From: an uncultured Planctomycetales bacterium
GTDB taxonomy: Bacteria > Planctomycetota > Planctomycetia > Pirellulales > Thermoguttaceae
NCBI GenBank assembly: GCA_937889015.1
Contig: CALARR010000223.1
Coordinates: forward strand, 1-64,000
Direction of reading: 5' to 3'
Length of the DNA: 64,000 nt
Under the pieces are notes generated by a model. It saw nothing but the letters and a program-made list of their open reading frames with translations. It made no database searches and was not told where the DNA came from. Positions 1 through 8,731 of the stretch are shown here, piece by piece. The position numbers and the translations under genes are program-made. The stretch's first letter is position 1. Every line of letters begins with the position of its first letter.

Positions 1-99
1 CCATGTGTCCCATCTTACTTGCTTTGAGGCAATCTAGTGCTATCTTATGGGGGACGCGTCAATAATCACCGGACTAGAACGAGAGAGGAGTTCACACAC

Positions 100-807
100 A
101 TGTTCCGAACACACGTGAAGTATCTGGCCGTCGCCGTGGTCCTGGCCCTTGTGCTGTCGGTTGCCTCGGTCTCCGAGGCGTGCGGCTGGGGTTGCGGCTG
201 GGGATGGCGGACCTTGGGTTGTGGTTGGTCGTCGTGCTATGCCACAGCTTCCTGTGACCCCTGCACAAGCTGGGGCGGCTGGGGTGGACCGCGTTGGCAC
301 GGTTGTGGTTGGCGTGGCTGTGGCTGGGGTGGTTATGGTTGGGCCGGCTACGGCTGTGCGAGCTGTGGTTGCAGCGGCTGGGGACTTGGCGGCTGCGATA
401 CCTGCGGTGGCACCGTAGTGGGTGGCGAGACCAGCGTTCCGTTGGTGGCTCCGGCCACGCCCACACCCGCTCCGGCTCCTGCACCGGCTCCCGCTCCGGC
501 TCCGGCTGTGCCCCCCGCGCCCAAGAGCACCGAAATTCGCTCCGACAGCGGTTTGCTCAGCATGTGGGTCCCCGAGGATGCCACGGTCTACGTCAACGGC
601 TACCAGACCAAGAGCACCGGCAATCACCGGCAGTACATTTCCAACGGCCTGAAGCCCGGTTTGGCTTATGCCTACGAAATCCGCGTCGTGGTGGTCCGCG
701 AAGGCAAGCCTCTCGAGGAAACCCGCAAGGTGACCCTGGTCGGCGGTCAGCGCACTGCGGTGGCTTTCAGCTTTGCTTCGCCCACGGGCTTGGCTTCGAT
801 TTGGTAG
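100..807 (+). CDS. TIGR03000-type secreted Cys/Gly/Trp-rich protein
   Basis: Predicted exported protein of 235 residues with unknown role. The start ATG at 100 follows a GAGAGGAG ribosome site and gives a clean signal peptide (basic start, then a hydrophobic run ending near SVSEA). The mature N-terminus (about residues 30-110) is almost entirely Gly, Trp, Cys and Tyr in repeats such as CGWGCGWGW. A Pro-Ala linker (about 125-145) follows. The C-terminal 70 residues (VPEDATVYVNGYQTKS through VGGQRTAV) match the small beta-rich domain TIGR03000, which is known almost only from Planctomycetes. The cysteine content suggests disulfide cross-linking or surface anchoring, which is inference. The longer frame from position 37 lacks a signal-like start and was not used. 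Confidence 0.85.
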   Translation: MFRTHVKYLAVAVVLALVLSVASVSEACGWGCGWGWRTLGCGWSSCYATASCDPCTSWGGWGGPRWHGCGWRGCGWGGYGWAGYGCASCGCSGWGLGGCDTCGGTVVGGETSVPLVAPATPTPAPAPAPAPAPAPAVPPAPKSTEIRSDSGLLSMWVPEDATVYVNGYQTKSTGNHRQYISNGLKPGLAYAYEIRVVVVREGKPLEETRKVTLVGGQRTAVAFSFASPTGLASIW

Positions 808-842
808 TCTCGGTCGAATCCTGGTCTGATTGAATTCAACCG

Positions 843-885
843 CGGCCCCCAGTCGGACTTGTCCACCGGGGGTCGTGGTGTTTCT
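843..885 (+). terminator. Probable intrinsic terminator after the TIGR03000 gene
   Basis: CGGCCCCC (843-850) pairs with GGGGGTCG (868-875), eight pairs with one G-U. An inner GGAC/GTCC pair (855-858 with 861-864) extends the hairpin. A T-rich stretch (TGGTGTTTCTT) follows. It lies 36 bases after the stop codon at 807 and before truA. Confidence 0.5.
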
Positions 886-1061
886 TGCGGCTCGATGAAG
901 TCGGAACACCGCGCTGCCCATCGGCGATCCTGTGCAGGGCAGGGGAGCAATGGGGCAGGGGAGGGAGCCGCGGTGGGCGTTGACGTTGAGTTGTTCTGCC
1001 CGGAATGCCACAATACTCGGCAGTCAGAGCGGAAACGAAGAGACGCCTTGGTCCATATTCG

Positions 1062-1853
1062 ATGCGTTGTATCAAACTCACACTCGCCTACGACGGAACT
1101 GCCTACGAAGGGTGGCAGTGCCAACGGGATCGCACCACGCTCCAAGGAACCTTGGAAGCGGCGTTGCTGCGTATCACGGGATCACCGACCCGTACCCTGG
1201 CCAGCGGCCGTACGGATGCCGGTGTCCACGCCCTGGGGCAGGTGGTCGCCTTTCGCACGGAGTGCCGGCTGGCCCCGGATATCCTGCGGAAAGCAATCAA
1301 CGCCCACCTGCCACGGGATATGGCCGTCCTGGCTGCCGTGGAGGTCCCGTTGAGCTTTCATCCCATCCGCGATGCCCTGCGCAAACGCTATCGGTATCAG
1401 ATCCACGACGGACCGCGCGACGTCTTCCGCCGACACTACGTTTGGCACGTGCCGCAACGACTGAATGTCGCAGCCATGCACGCCGCCGCCGCCGTGCTCC
1501 TGGGGCGCCACGATTTCGCCAGCTTTCAAACCAGCGGCGCGCCGCGCAAGACAACCGTCCGCACAATCTTCGATATCCACCTTGAACGCGGCCTCGAACC
1601 CCAGCAGGACCTGGTGATCCTCGAAGTCCAGGCCGATGGTTTCTTGTACAACATGGTTCGCGCGATCGTCGGCAGTCTGTACGAAGTGGGACGAGGCGCG
1701 CGCGACCAGGCTTGGTTCGAGTCCGTGCTGGCTGCCGCCGATCGTCGCCGGGCCGGAAGGACCGCGCCCCCCCAGGGTCTGTTCCTGGTTGATGTGGACT
1801 ATGAGCCTCTCCCAGAACCATCCCAGTCACGTCGGGCGGCCCGGCAAGACTGA
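1062..1853 (+). CDS. truA: tRNA pseudouridine(38-40) synthase TruA
   Basis: Converts uridines 38-40 in the anticodon arm of tRNAs to pseudouridine. The 263-residue product has the usual TruA length. It begins MRCIKLTLAYDG and carries the catalytic motif SGRTDAGVHA, with the aspartate at residue 52. Further family signatures are HDFASFQTSG and FLYNMVRAIVG. The ATG at 1062 fits the conserved N-terminus better than the upstream ATG at 1005. The last 16 codons (from about 1803) lie inside a dispersed repeat element that also occurs at 22413-22491, so the C-terminal tail EPLPEPSQSRRAARQD probably comes from that element rather than from the ancestral gene. Confidence 0.95.
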   Translation: MRCIKLTLAYDGTAYEGWQCQRDRTTLQGTLEAALLRITGSPTRTLASGRTDAGVHALGQVVAFRTECRLAPDILRKAINAHLPRDMAVLAAVEVPLSFHPIRDALRKRYRYQIHDGPRDVFRRHYVWHVPQRLNVAAMHAAAAVLLGRHDFASFQTSGAPRKTTVRTIFDIHLERGLEPQQDLVILEVQADGFLYNMVRAIVGSLYEVGRGARDQAWFESVLAAADRRRAGRTAPPQGLFLVDVDYEPLPEPSQSRRAARQD

Positions 1854-1881
1854 GCTGTCGACAGGTTCTGGGACCGGTTCT
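1803..1881. repeat. Dispersed 79-bp element with inverted-repeat ends, copy 1
   Basis: Left end TGAGCCTCTCCCAGAACC (1802-1819) and right end GGTTCTGGGACCGGTTCT (1864-1881) are inverted repeats, 14 of 18 matching. The full 79 bp aligns without gaps to 22413-22491 with 60 identical positions (counted by hand). It covers the 3' end of truA, its stop codon and 28 bases beyond. Similarity stops outside these limits. The arrangement resembles small palindromic elements that insert in genes, such as Rickettsia palindromic elements. That comparison is by architecture only. Confidence 0.65.
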
Positions 1882-1912
1882 ATGAACAACCGGACGAACT
1901 GCATCATCACGT

Positions 1913-1933
1913 CTGATAGTTGACAGCTCATAG
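1913..1933. repeat. Short dispersed motif, copy 1
   Basis: CTGATAGTTGACAGCTCATAG lies between truA and the glycosyltransferase gene. A second copy at 13931-13951 matches at 17 of 21 positions. Both lie in intergenic DNA. Function unknown. Confidence 0.35.
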
Positions 1934-1962
1934 ACGATAGCAACCCATCCTATCCCACCACC

Positions 1963-3132
1963 ATGCGAATCGCTCACGTCATCACGCGCATGATTCTCGG
2001 CGGTGCTCAGGAGAACACCCTGCTGACCTGTGTGGACCTGATCCGCGACTGGGGCGACGAGGTGCTGTTGATCACCGGACCGCCGTCAGGACCGGAGGGC
2101 AGTCTGCTCGATCAAGCCGTGGAAAGTGGTGTACCGCTGCACGTGATTCCCGAGTTATGCCGTGCAATTCAGCCGTGGTACGATTGGATCAGCTACCGGA
2201 AGATCCTCCATGCCTTAGCCGATTTTCACCCCCAAGTCGTGCACACTCACAGTGCCAAAGGTGGAGTCCTGGGGCGCGCCGCGGCATGGAACCTGGGCGT
2301 CCAGGCGATCGTACATACGGTCCACGGAGCCCCTTTCCATCCCTATCAGAGCTGGCCCGCTCGGTCCGCGATCCGCTGGTGCGAATTTTGGGCTGCGCAA
2401 CGCTGCCACGCGCTGGTCAGCGTGGCCGACGCCATGACCGACTTGTTGGTCGACGCTGGCGTGGCCCCCCGCGCGATGTTCACCACGGTCTATAGCGGCA
2501 TGGAGGTGGAGCCGTTCCTGCATGCCGATGAGCACCGCGATGCGGTCCGCGCTGCGCTGGGCTACGGCCCGGACGACATCGTGATCGCCAAAGTGGCTCG
2601 GCTGTTTCGCCTCAAAGGCCACGACGATCTGATCACCGCCGCAGAGAGGGTGCTGGCCGCTTGCCCCCAGGCGCGATTTCTGCTGGTGGGCGACGGTCTG
2701 CTCCGCGAGTCCCTCCAGGCACGCATCGCTGCCGCCGGAATGACCCCGCAGTTTCACTTCACGGGCCTGGTGCCACCCCAACGTGTTCCCGAGTTCCTCG
2801 CGGCGGCGGACATCGTGGTCCACACCAGCCTGCGCGAGGGGCTGGCTCGCGTGTTGCCTCAGGCCCTGATTGCCGGCAAGCCCGTGGTTTCCTACGACAT
2901 CGATGGTGCGCGAGAGGTCGTCCTGCCCGGTCAAACCGGATGCCTCATCCCCCCGCGTCAGGTCGGCGATCTGGCCGACGCCTTGATCCTCCTGGCCCAG
3001 AATTCCCAACTTCGGCAGGCCTACGGCGAGGAAGGCCGCCGCCGCTGTGCGCCACAATTCTCGCACTCGCGAATGACGGCGCAACTTCGCACGTTGTATA
3101 CGCGATTGCTCACTCCTCCATCTGTTGGGTAG
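1963..3132 (+). CDS. GT4-family (GT-B fold) glycosyltransferase
   Basis: Predicted cytoplasmic retaining glycosyltransferase of 389 residues, probably building a cell-surface glycan; donor and acceptor cannot be read from sequence. The N-terminus MRIAHVITRMILGGAQENT is the typical GT4 acceptor-side loop with the Gly-Gly-Ala motif. The C-terminal half contains KVARLFRLKGHDDLI, LVGDGLLRE and the EGLARVLPQALIAGKPVVSYDIDGAREVV nucleotide-sugar-binding region with the E-x7-E type spacing. HTHSAKGGVLGR near residue 95 is typical of the same family. No Shine-Dalgarno site is evident. It stands alone between truA and accA, 109 bases after truA. Confidence 0.88.
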   Translation: MRIAHVITRMILGGAQENTLLTCVDLIRDWGDEVLLITGPPSGPEGSLLDQAVESGVPLHVIPELCRAIQPWYDWISYRKILHALADFHPQVVHTHSAKGGVLGRAAAWNLGVQAIVHTVHGAPFHPYQSWPARSAIRWCEFWAAQRCHALVSVADAMTDLLVDAGVAPRAMFTTVYSGMEVEPFLHADEHRDAVRAALGYGPDDIVIAKVARLFRLKGHDDLITAAERVLAACPQARFLLVGDGLLRESLQARIAAAGMTPQFHFTGLVPPQRVPEFLAAADIVVHTSLREGLARVLPQALIAGKPVVSYDIDGAREVVLPGQTGCLIPPRQVGDLADALILLAQNSQLRQAYGEEGRRRCAPQFSHSRMTAQLRTLYTRLLTPPSVG

Positions 3133-3648
3133 GGGGCGAGCTTTGGCTCGTGTATACGCATGTTGGGTGTCGGCGAGTCCGTATCATTGGGGGAAATGTT
3201 CAATTGTGGGGCCCCGCCGCTTCTGGTAGACTAATCTGACTGCACTGGAGCCTGCCGAAATGAATGAATCGGCCGGTCAGGCTTCGGGTGCGCGTATTGC
3301 CGGAGCTGCCGGCAGGGAAAGATGGAGGTGTGGCCTCTCGGAGAGTCTGCTGTTCTTGTGGCGTGCCTGAAACGCGTCACGGCCCAGGGAAACAGTCGCG
3401 TTTTGCGCACCCTGCAGACCGTCGCTGGCTCCGAGTGCTGGGCGAGGACGATTGCAGGCTCCATGTGTGGCATGCGTCCGGCAGTCTCGTCGAAAAAAGG
3501 ACTTTTCAACCGGAGTTTGACTGATTGTCGCGTACCGCTGGCGTAAGTCGTCTTCCATCGGGCAAGCCAGATCGGGAGCAGGGGCTTACGGCGAGGACGC
3601 GCGACTCCGTTCTCAGGCAACGACCCCACGGGGATTCAGGTAACGCAT
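3133..3648. other. Intergenic region without recognised gene
   Basis: This 516-base stretch separates the glycosyltransferase from accA. A weak hairpin (CGAGC/GCTCG, about 3137-3150) lies just after the stop codon at 3132. The open frames here, such as 3264-3524, have no family features, ribosome site or sensible composition. The accA leader and promoter should lie at its right end, but no convincing -35/-10 pair was seen. Confidence 0.5.
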
Positions 3649-4773
3649 ATGGCTGCTAGCGAGCATTGGCTTTCCTTTGAGCGCCCTATCTGTGAGTGTG
3701 AAACCCAGCTCGACAAGCTCTCCAAGATGGTGGAGCAGAGCCCCGACGCCCGCAACGAGATTCGCCGCCTGCGCCGCGAACTAGTCGATCTGAAGAAGAA
3801 GATCTTCAGCCAGTTGAAACCCTGGGAAACCGTGGAAGTGGCCCGGCATCCAGACCGCCCGATGACCACCGATTACCTGGAGTTGGTCTTCGACGAGTTC
3901 GTGGAACTGCACGGAGACAAGTTTTTCGGCGACGATCAGGCGATCCGCACCGGGTTCGCCAAGCTCGACACCTACAAGGTGATGGTCGTCGGCCATCAGA
4001 AGGGCAAGACGATCAAAGAGCGCAACGCCTGTTGCTTCGGCTGCGCCCATCCAGAAGGTTACCGCAAGTCCATGGCCAAGATGAAACTGGCCGCCAAGTT
4101 CGGCGTGCCGGTGATCTGTTTCATTGATACCCCAGGCGCCTATCCGGGCATCGGCGCTGAAGAGCGCGGCCAGGCGCAGGTGATCGCCCAGGCGATGTTC
4201 GAAATGTCGCGGCTCCGTACCCCGATCATCGTAGTGGTGATTGGCGAAGGAGGCTCGGGCGGCGCGTTGGGAATCGGCGTCGGGGACCGTGTGGCGATGC
4301 TTGAGCACGCTTACTATTCGGTCATCAGTCCCGAAGGTTGCGCCGGGATTCTGTGGAAGAGTCACACCTTCAAAGAACAGGCGGCTCGGGCTCTTAAGAT
4401 GACCTCGAAGGACTTGCTCCAACTGAAGGTCGTCGACGCTGTGATTCCCGAACCCCTGGGCGGCGCACACCGCGACCATCACATGATGGCCAGCCGGTTG
4501 AAGATGTACCTGCGCAGCAGCCTCCGCGAACTACTGCCGATCCCCCTTGATCAGTTGGTCGAATCGCGCTATCAGAAGTTCCGCCGCATGGGCGTGTTCC
4601 TGGAGGGCGAGGTGGCCGATGCGGAAACGGCTCACATGCGAGCCCCGCGTCCCGAACCGAACGCCGCGTCTCCTGCCGACCACGGCGAGAACGCCACCGG
4701 CGCCAATGGCAGTACGCGTCCCACAGACGCTGCGGCGCCGCAGTCCGCCTCGTTGGGGTCAGCGGTCGGGTAG
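3649..4773 (+). CDS. accA: Acetyl-CoA carboxylase carboxyltransferase subunit alpha
   Basis: Half of the carboxyltransferase that moves CO2 from carboxybiotin to acetyl-CoA, the first committed step of fatty acid synthesis. The 374-residue product has the AccA N-terminal helical region (LDKLSKMVE), the core RPMTTDYLELVFDEF, the CoA-binding region FIDTPGAYPGIGAEERGQ, the oxyanion-hole motif EGGSGGALGIG and ISPEGCAGILWK. About 50 residues at the C-terminus are Ala/Pro/Asn-rich with no family counterpart, so the protein is longer than the usual 315-320 residues. accD, accB and accC are not nearby, so the enzyme is encoded in scattered units. Confidence 0.96.
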   Translation: MAASEHWLSFERPICECETQLDKLSKMVEQSPDARNEIRRLRRELVDLKKKIFSQLKPWETVEVARHPDRPMTTDYLELVFDEFVELHGDKFFGDDQAIRTGFAKLDTYKVMVVGHQKGKTIKERNACCFGCAHPEGYRKSMAKMKLAAKFGVPVICFIDTPGAYPGIGAEERGQAQVIAQAMFEMSRLRTPIIVVVIGEGGSGGALGIGVGDRVAMLEHAYYSVISPEGCAGILWKSHTFKEQAARALKMTSKDLLQLKVVDAVIPEPLGGAHRDHHMMASRLKMYLRSSLRELLPIPLDQLVESRYQKFRRMGVFLEGEVADAETAHMRAPRPEPNAASPADHGENATGANGSTRPTDAAAPQSASLGSAVG

Positions 4774-5196
4774 GCGATTCTCGGCTCTGGCGTCTGTGAG
4801 GGCTTCCGGAGCAAGCACGACGTCTGTCGGGCGCGACGCCAGGCCGCTCGCCGGTTCGTTTGGCGTTGGCTGCCGAGCGCGGTCAAAGGGCAAAACGGTC
4901 TTGCCAGGGGCCTTTTTGCGGGCCACCTCCAACGTCCGATAATGTTTCTTATGTTCGGTCGGGGGTGAGGAATCTCTGGGGAAAGACGCTTGGCGGCGAC
5001 GCGGCCCTGCTCAAATCAGTTCTGCCGCTCGCGGCCCGTCGGCCAACCTCCAATCCAGCCCACCGCAGCCCCAGCACAATGCGACCGCCAGACGCCGACG
5101 ATACCAGCCGCCAGCCCGCCGTGGCGTCTGCGCATGCTTGATGCGACGCTCGCTGAAAACGTCTTCCCGGCAGGGGGCTTCGGCAGGGTCTTGGTC
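4774..5196. other. Intergenic region between accA and the convergent cvpA-like gene
   Basis: This 423-base stretch holds no supported gene. A terminator-like structure lies inside it: GGCAA (4889-4893) pairs with TTGCC (4901-4905), followed by a run of five T at 4913-4917. It would serve accA, but only 116 bases after the stop codon. The remainder is GC-rich and featureless. Confidence 0.4.
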
Positions 5197-5853
5197 CTAC
5201 TTCTTCCCCTGCTGCCCCCCTGCCCCGCTCTGCTCCAGTTGCTTCAAAACCGGTGCAGCCAGATCCTTGAGCACGGGCTGGGCCGCTTTCTCAATCGCCT
5301 CTCGAGTGGGGGTTTCGCCTTCCTTCGAGTCTGCCGGCGTGTTGGGGTCCAACTTGCGGTCGAACTCCGCGATGTACTTGCCCAGTCCCTCACGCACCTC
5401 TTCCGGCAGCGCCGGCACAGCGTCTCGAATGACCACGGCCGCAAATTTGCCCGACCTGGATCGCAACACCGCTTGCCGCGCCGGCTCTGACAGGGTCACG
5501 GCGAAGAAGGTTATCAACAGGCACAACAAGAAACCCTTGGCCAGACCGAACATGGCCCCCACTTGCCGATCGAACTCTTTCAGCCGCACACGATCGATTG
5601 CGCCTCGCACCAGTCGGAACAGCAGCCAGATCACCAGCGATGTCGCCAGATACAGAACGAACATCGCCAGGTAGCGATTCCAGGGCTCCTGGCGGCTGAA
5701 CCAGGGGGCAATAGCCGGGCTGAAGTGCATGGCCACCATCGCGCTGACCACCAGCGACCCCAGCGAGGCCACTTGCCAGGCCATTCCCTTCAACAGTCCA
5801 AACAGCATGTAGCCTGCCAGGATCACCAGCATCAAACCGTCGTAGACGTGCAA
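5197..5853 (-). CDS. CvpA-like integral membrane protein
   Basis: Membrane protein of 218 residues resembling the CvpA family (colicin V production / cell-envelope maintenance). Four hydrophobic segments are visible in the first 140 residues: MLVILAGYMLFGLLKG, VASLGSLVVSAMVAMHF, YLAMFVLYLATSLVIWLLF and MFGLAKGFLLCLLITFFAVTL. The Gly-containing LAKGFLLC segment is typical of CvpA. The C-terminal 70 residues are hydrophilic. I chose a TTG start at 5853 because GAGGAG lies seven bases upstream (GAGGAGAATTCCCTTG). The longer open frame to 6156 has no such site and a non-membrane N-terminus. The gene converges on accA. Confidence 0.75.
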   Translation of the reverse strand: MHVYDGLMLVILAGYMLFGLLKGMAWQVASLGSLVVSAMVAMHFSPAIAPWFSRQEPWNRYLAMFVLYLATSLVIWLLFRLVRGAIDRVRLKEFDRQVGAMFGLAKGFLLCLLITFFAVTLSEPARQAVLRSRSGKFAAVVIRDAVPALPEEVREGLGKYIAEFDRKLDPNTPADSKEGETPTREAIEKAAQPVLKDLAAPVLKQLEQSGAGGQQGKK

Positions 5854-6202
5854 GGGAATTCTCCTCAAAAAAGCGTGAATCAGAATGCAGGCCAGCGCCA
5901 GCCGCCGAGAGTATAGCCACCCTCTTCGAGTCTGCGAAGAGCAGTGCGATGGGGCAGTCTGCGAAGGGCAGGGGATTCCTGTGGGAGCGAGCTCCAAGAT
6001 GTCCAGTGCCGTCAGGAACGCAGTGGCCGATCGCGCACCTAGCCACTGCTGTCCGTAAGGCGTCCCCCTAACTGATCTTGGTAAAACGCCCCTCACCGTG
6101 TACAAGTTTGCGCCAGCAGCCGGTGAAGACCAAAGACCGGCGCTCGTGGTGTCCATCGGGTCTCTACGAGCTGATTCCCAAGCCTAGCCGAGCCTGTCTC
6201 CC
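5854..6202. other. Divergent intergenic region
   Basis: This 349-base stretch lies between the divergent cvpA-like gene and the DUF457-type gene and must carry both promoters. I could not identify convincing promoter boxes, RNA genes or repeats in it. Confidence 0.4.
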
Positions 6203-6958
6203 ATGGCCAACTTCAAGACCCACATTACCGTCAGCACTGCGGCGGGCATCGGTTACGGTGCCGTGGCCTACGCGTACTTCGACGCGCCGATCCCCAGTTG
6301 CCTCCTGGCCGGAGGGCTGTGCAGCGTTTCCGGCATGCTGCCCGACATCGACAGCGATTCCGGCGTTCCTTTGCGTGAGAGCCTGGCGTTCGCCGCAGCG
6401 GTCGTCCCCATGATGCTGGCCCATCGCGTCATGCATTTTGGGCTGGCCTCAGAGTCGCTCGTCCTGTGTGGAGCGGCCGTGTATCTGCTGATTCGCTTTG
6501 GGGCTGCCAAACTGTTGAAACTCTACACAGTTCACCGTGGCATGTTTCACAGCATTCCTGCGGCGTTGATCTTTGGGGAACTGGCGTTCTTGCTTTCCTC
6601 CGGGTCGGATGCCATGCGCGCCTACAAGGCCGGTGCCGTCGTCTTGGGATACCTCTCGCACCTTGTGCTGGACGAGTTGTACAGTTTCCAGGTGAAAGGC
6701 AGTCGCATCCGGCTGAAGAGTTCGTTTGGTACGGCCTTGAAGATGGTTGGCACGGGGTGGCTCCCCAATTTGTCCACGTACGCCAAACTGGCCTTGCTCA
6801 CCTACCTGACGCTCCAGGAACCGCAGTTCCTGCGTCCGCCGCAAATCGACGCCAATTCGAGGCCGGCCGCACAAGTCCAGCCCTCGCCAAACACTCCGTC
6901 GCCAGGCGCCCGATTGCAGCAGGCCTTTGACGACATCCTTGGCCGCCTCTGGCGTTGA
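6203..6958 (+). CDS. DUF457/YdjM-like membrane-bound metal-dependent hydrolase
   Basis: Membrane protein of 251 residues of the YdjM/DUF457 family ('inner membrane-bound, metal-dependent hydrolase'); the true substrate in this family is not established. The N-terminus MANFKTHITVSTAAGIGYG and the metal-ligand-type motif GMLPDIDSDSG (about residues 50-60) fit the family, as does YTVHRGMFHSIPAAL and YLSHLVLDELYSF, which supply the conserved His and Asp positions. Several hydrophobic helices lie between these motifs. About 50 C-terminal residues are Pro/Ala-rich. The gene converges with dtd, with stop codons only 13 bases apart. Confidence 0.75.
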   Translation: MANFKTHITVSTAAGIGYGAVAYAYFDAPIPSCLLAGGLCSVSGMLPDIDSDSGVPLRESLAFAAAVVPMMLAHRVMHFGLASESLVLCGAAVYLLIRFGAAKLLKLYTVHRGMFHSIPAALIFGELAFLLSSGSDAMRAYKAGAVVLGYLSHLVLDELYSFQVKGSRIRLKSSFGTALKMVGTGWLPNLSTYAKLALLTYLTLQEPQFLRPPQIDANSRPAAQVQPSPNTPSPGARLQQAFDDILGRLWR

Positions 6959-6971
6959 ACAAAACCAACGC

Positions 6972-7430
6972 TCAACGTTCGGGGCTTCCCTCACGCGTAT
7001 CGAGCCAAAGCGTAACGGGCCCGTCGTTGACCAGTTCCACCTCCATGTGGGCGCGAAACTGGCCGGTGGCCACGACGATTCCCTGGGCCATCACCGCCGT
7101 CACGAACACCCGATACAATTCTTCCGCGAGTTCCGGCCGGGCCGCGGCGGTGAAACTGGGCCGGCGTCCCTTGCGGCAGTCGCCCAGCAGGGTGAACTGG
7201 CTGACCACCAGCATGGCCCCGCTCACGTCGTGCAGGGCCAGGTTCATCTTTCTCTGCGGATCCTCGAAGATTCGCAGGCCAGTGATCTTTTCGGCCAGTT
7301 GCCGTGCGTCATCCGGCGTGTCCCCTTCGGCCACTCCCAAGAGCACCAGACTCCCCCGGTCAATCTGCCCGACGACTTCGCTGGCGACCGTCACCTTGGC
7401 ACGCGAAACACGTTGCACGCAGGCACGCAT
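6972..7430 (-). CDS. dtd: D-aminoacyl-tRNA deacylase
   Basis: Removes D-amino acids, and glycine mischarged on tRNA-Ala, from aminoacyl-tRNA. The 152-residue product has the usual DTD size and both catalytic-site motifs: SQFTLLGD, with the SQxxL core, and NDGPVTLWLDT, with the Gly-cisPro element that gives chiral proofreading. The start MRACVQRVSRAKV at 7430 matches the conserved N-terminus; the upstream extension to 7514 does not. It is the last gene before a convergent junction with the DUF457-type gene. Confidence 0.95.
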   Translation of the reverse strand: MRACVQRVSRAKVTVASEVVGQIDRGSLVLLGVAEGDTPDDARQLAEKITGLRIFEDPQRKMNLALHDVSGAMLVVSQFTLLGDCRKGRRPSFTAAARPELAEELYRVFVTAVMAQGIVVATGQFRAHMEVELVNDGPVTLWLDTREGSPER

Positions 7431-7638
7431 GGAGGCACCATGACCCTTCAGCGGAACAGCCAGAGATCTCAGGGAATCGCCGGCGGCGGCCACATCACGC
7501 CGGGCGTCCACCATACGTCATCCCCATACGGCTCGCAAGTGAGGTTCCACACGGCTGCCAGACGAGTAGAATAGGCCGTAGACGGTCGAGTCCTGTATTG
7601 CCAGGGGAACGAGGGCCACCAAAGACATCATCGACACT

Positions 7639-8664
7639 ATGCCAAGCAATAAGCCAATCATCGCAATCACTATGGGGGATCCGGCCGGGGTGGGGCCCGA
7701 AATCATTGCCGGGGTATGGACCGAGACGATTGTCCACGAGTGGTGCCGCCCGGTGGTCGTTGGCAATCCCGCCGTATTGCGGCGCGCGGTCGGCCTGTGG
7801 CAGACCGGAATCGCGGTGATCGAGGTCGAGTCTCCACAGCGAGCGCGGCCCTCACCGGGCGTGATCCCCTGCCTGCCTTCCGGTTCCCATGAGGCTGCCC
7901 AGGTCAAACCCGGCAGCATCGACGCGCGCGGAGGTCAAGCCGCCTACGACGCGCTGTTGCTCGCGGCTCGGCTGGCCCTGGCGCGCGAGGTCCAGGCGAT
8001 CACCACCGCTCCCTTGCACAAGGAAGCCCTGCACCGGGCTGGGCACAACTATCCCGGCCACACCGAATTGCTGGCCGAATTGTGCGGGGTGCACGACTTC
8101 GCCATGATGCTCTACTTGGGCCCCGATGAACAGGTCATTGCCCCGGCAGGCCTGGCCGTGGTACACGTCACTTTGCACACCGCGCTGCGAAACGTGTTCC
8201 AGGAACTGAATCAGGACGGCGTGCTCGCCAAGGCACGTCTTGCCGATCGTTTCATGTCTCGCCTCATGCCCGGCCGGCCGCGAATCGGTGTCTGCTCGCT
8301 CAATCCCCATGGCGGCGAGGGCGGTTTGTTCGGCGATGAGGAAAAGACCATTATCGAACCGGCTGTGCGTCGCGGACAGCAAGAGGGCCTGCAACTCGAA
8401 GGTCCGTTGCCCACCGACACGCTGATGGTCCAGGCGCGTGACGGTCGCTATGATGCGATCGTGGCCATGTATCACGACCAAGGGCACATCGCCTTGAAGT
8501 TGCTGGGCATGCACCGCGCCGTGAACGTCACGCTGGGGCTGCCCATCGTACGGACCAGCGTGGCCCACGGCACGGCCTTCGACATCGCTTGGCGCCGCAA
8601 GGCGGAGATCGGCAGCATGATCGAAGCCCTCCGCGTAGCCAGCCGCCTGGCGACGGCGAAGTAG
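7639..8664 (+). CDS. pdxA: 4-hydroxythreonine-4-phosphate dehydrogenase PdxA
   Basis: NAD-dependent dehydrogenase of the DXP-dependent pyridoxal 5'-phosphate pathway; its product condenses with deoxyxylulose phosphate through PdxJ. The 341-residue product begins IAITMGDPAGVGPEI, which is the family hallmark. Metal-ligand histidines are visible in YPGHTELLAELCG, VTLHTALR and MYHDQGHIALKLLG, and substrate-binding residues in LNPHGGEGGLFGDEE. The ending TSVAHGTAFDIAWRRKAE is also typical. PdxA2 paralogues that act in other pathways share these motifs, so the biosynthetic role is likely but not proven. TAGAAT at about 7566 could be a -10 box. Confidence 0.92.
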   Translation: MPSNKPIIAITMGDPAGVGPEIIAGVWTETIVHEWCRPVVVGNPAVLRRAVGLWQTGIAVIEVESPQRARPSPGVIPCLPSGSHEAAQVKPGSIDARGGQAAYDALLLAARLALAREVQAITTAPLHKEALHRAGHNYPGHTELLAELCGVHDFAMMLYLGPDEQVIAPAGLAVVHVTLHTALRNVFQELNQDGVLAKARLADRFMSRLMPGRPRIGVCSLNPHGGEGGLFGDEEKTIIEPAVRRGQQEGLQLEGPLPTDTLMVQARDGRYDAIVAMYHDQGHIALKLLGMHRAVNVTLGLPIVRTSVAHGTAFDIAWRRKAEIGSMIEALRVASRLATAK

Positions 8665-8731
8665 GCCAGCCCACGGCCCAGTGACCGTGAGTGGATGGCC
8701 CGAGGCTAAAAGCACACTTGCCGGGTACGGA

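Noticed and set aside
3264..3524. Possible 86-residue gene between the glycosyltransferase and accA
   Set aside because: No ribosome site, Arg/Cys-rich composition typical of non-coding GC-rich DNA, and no family resemblance.
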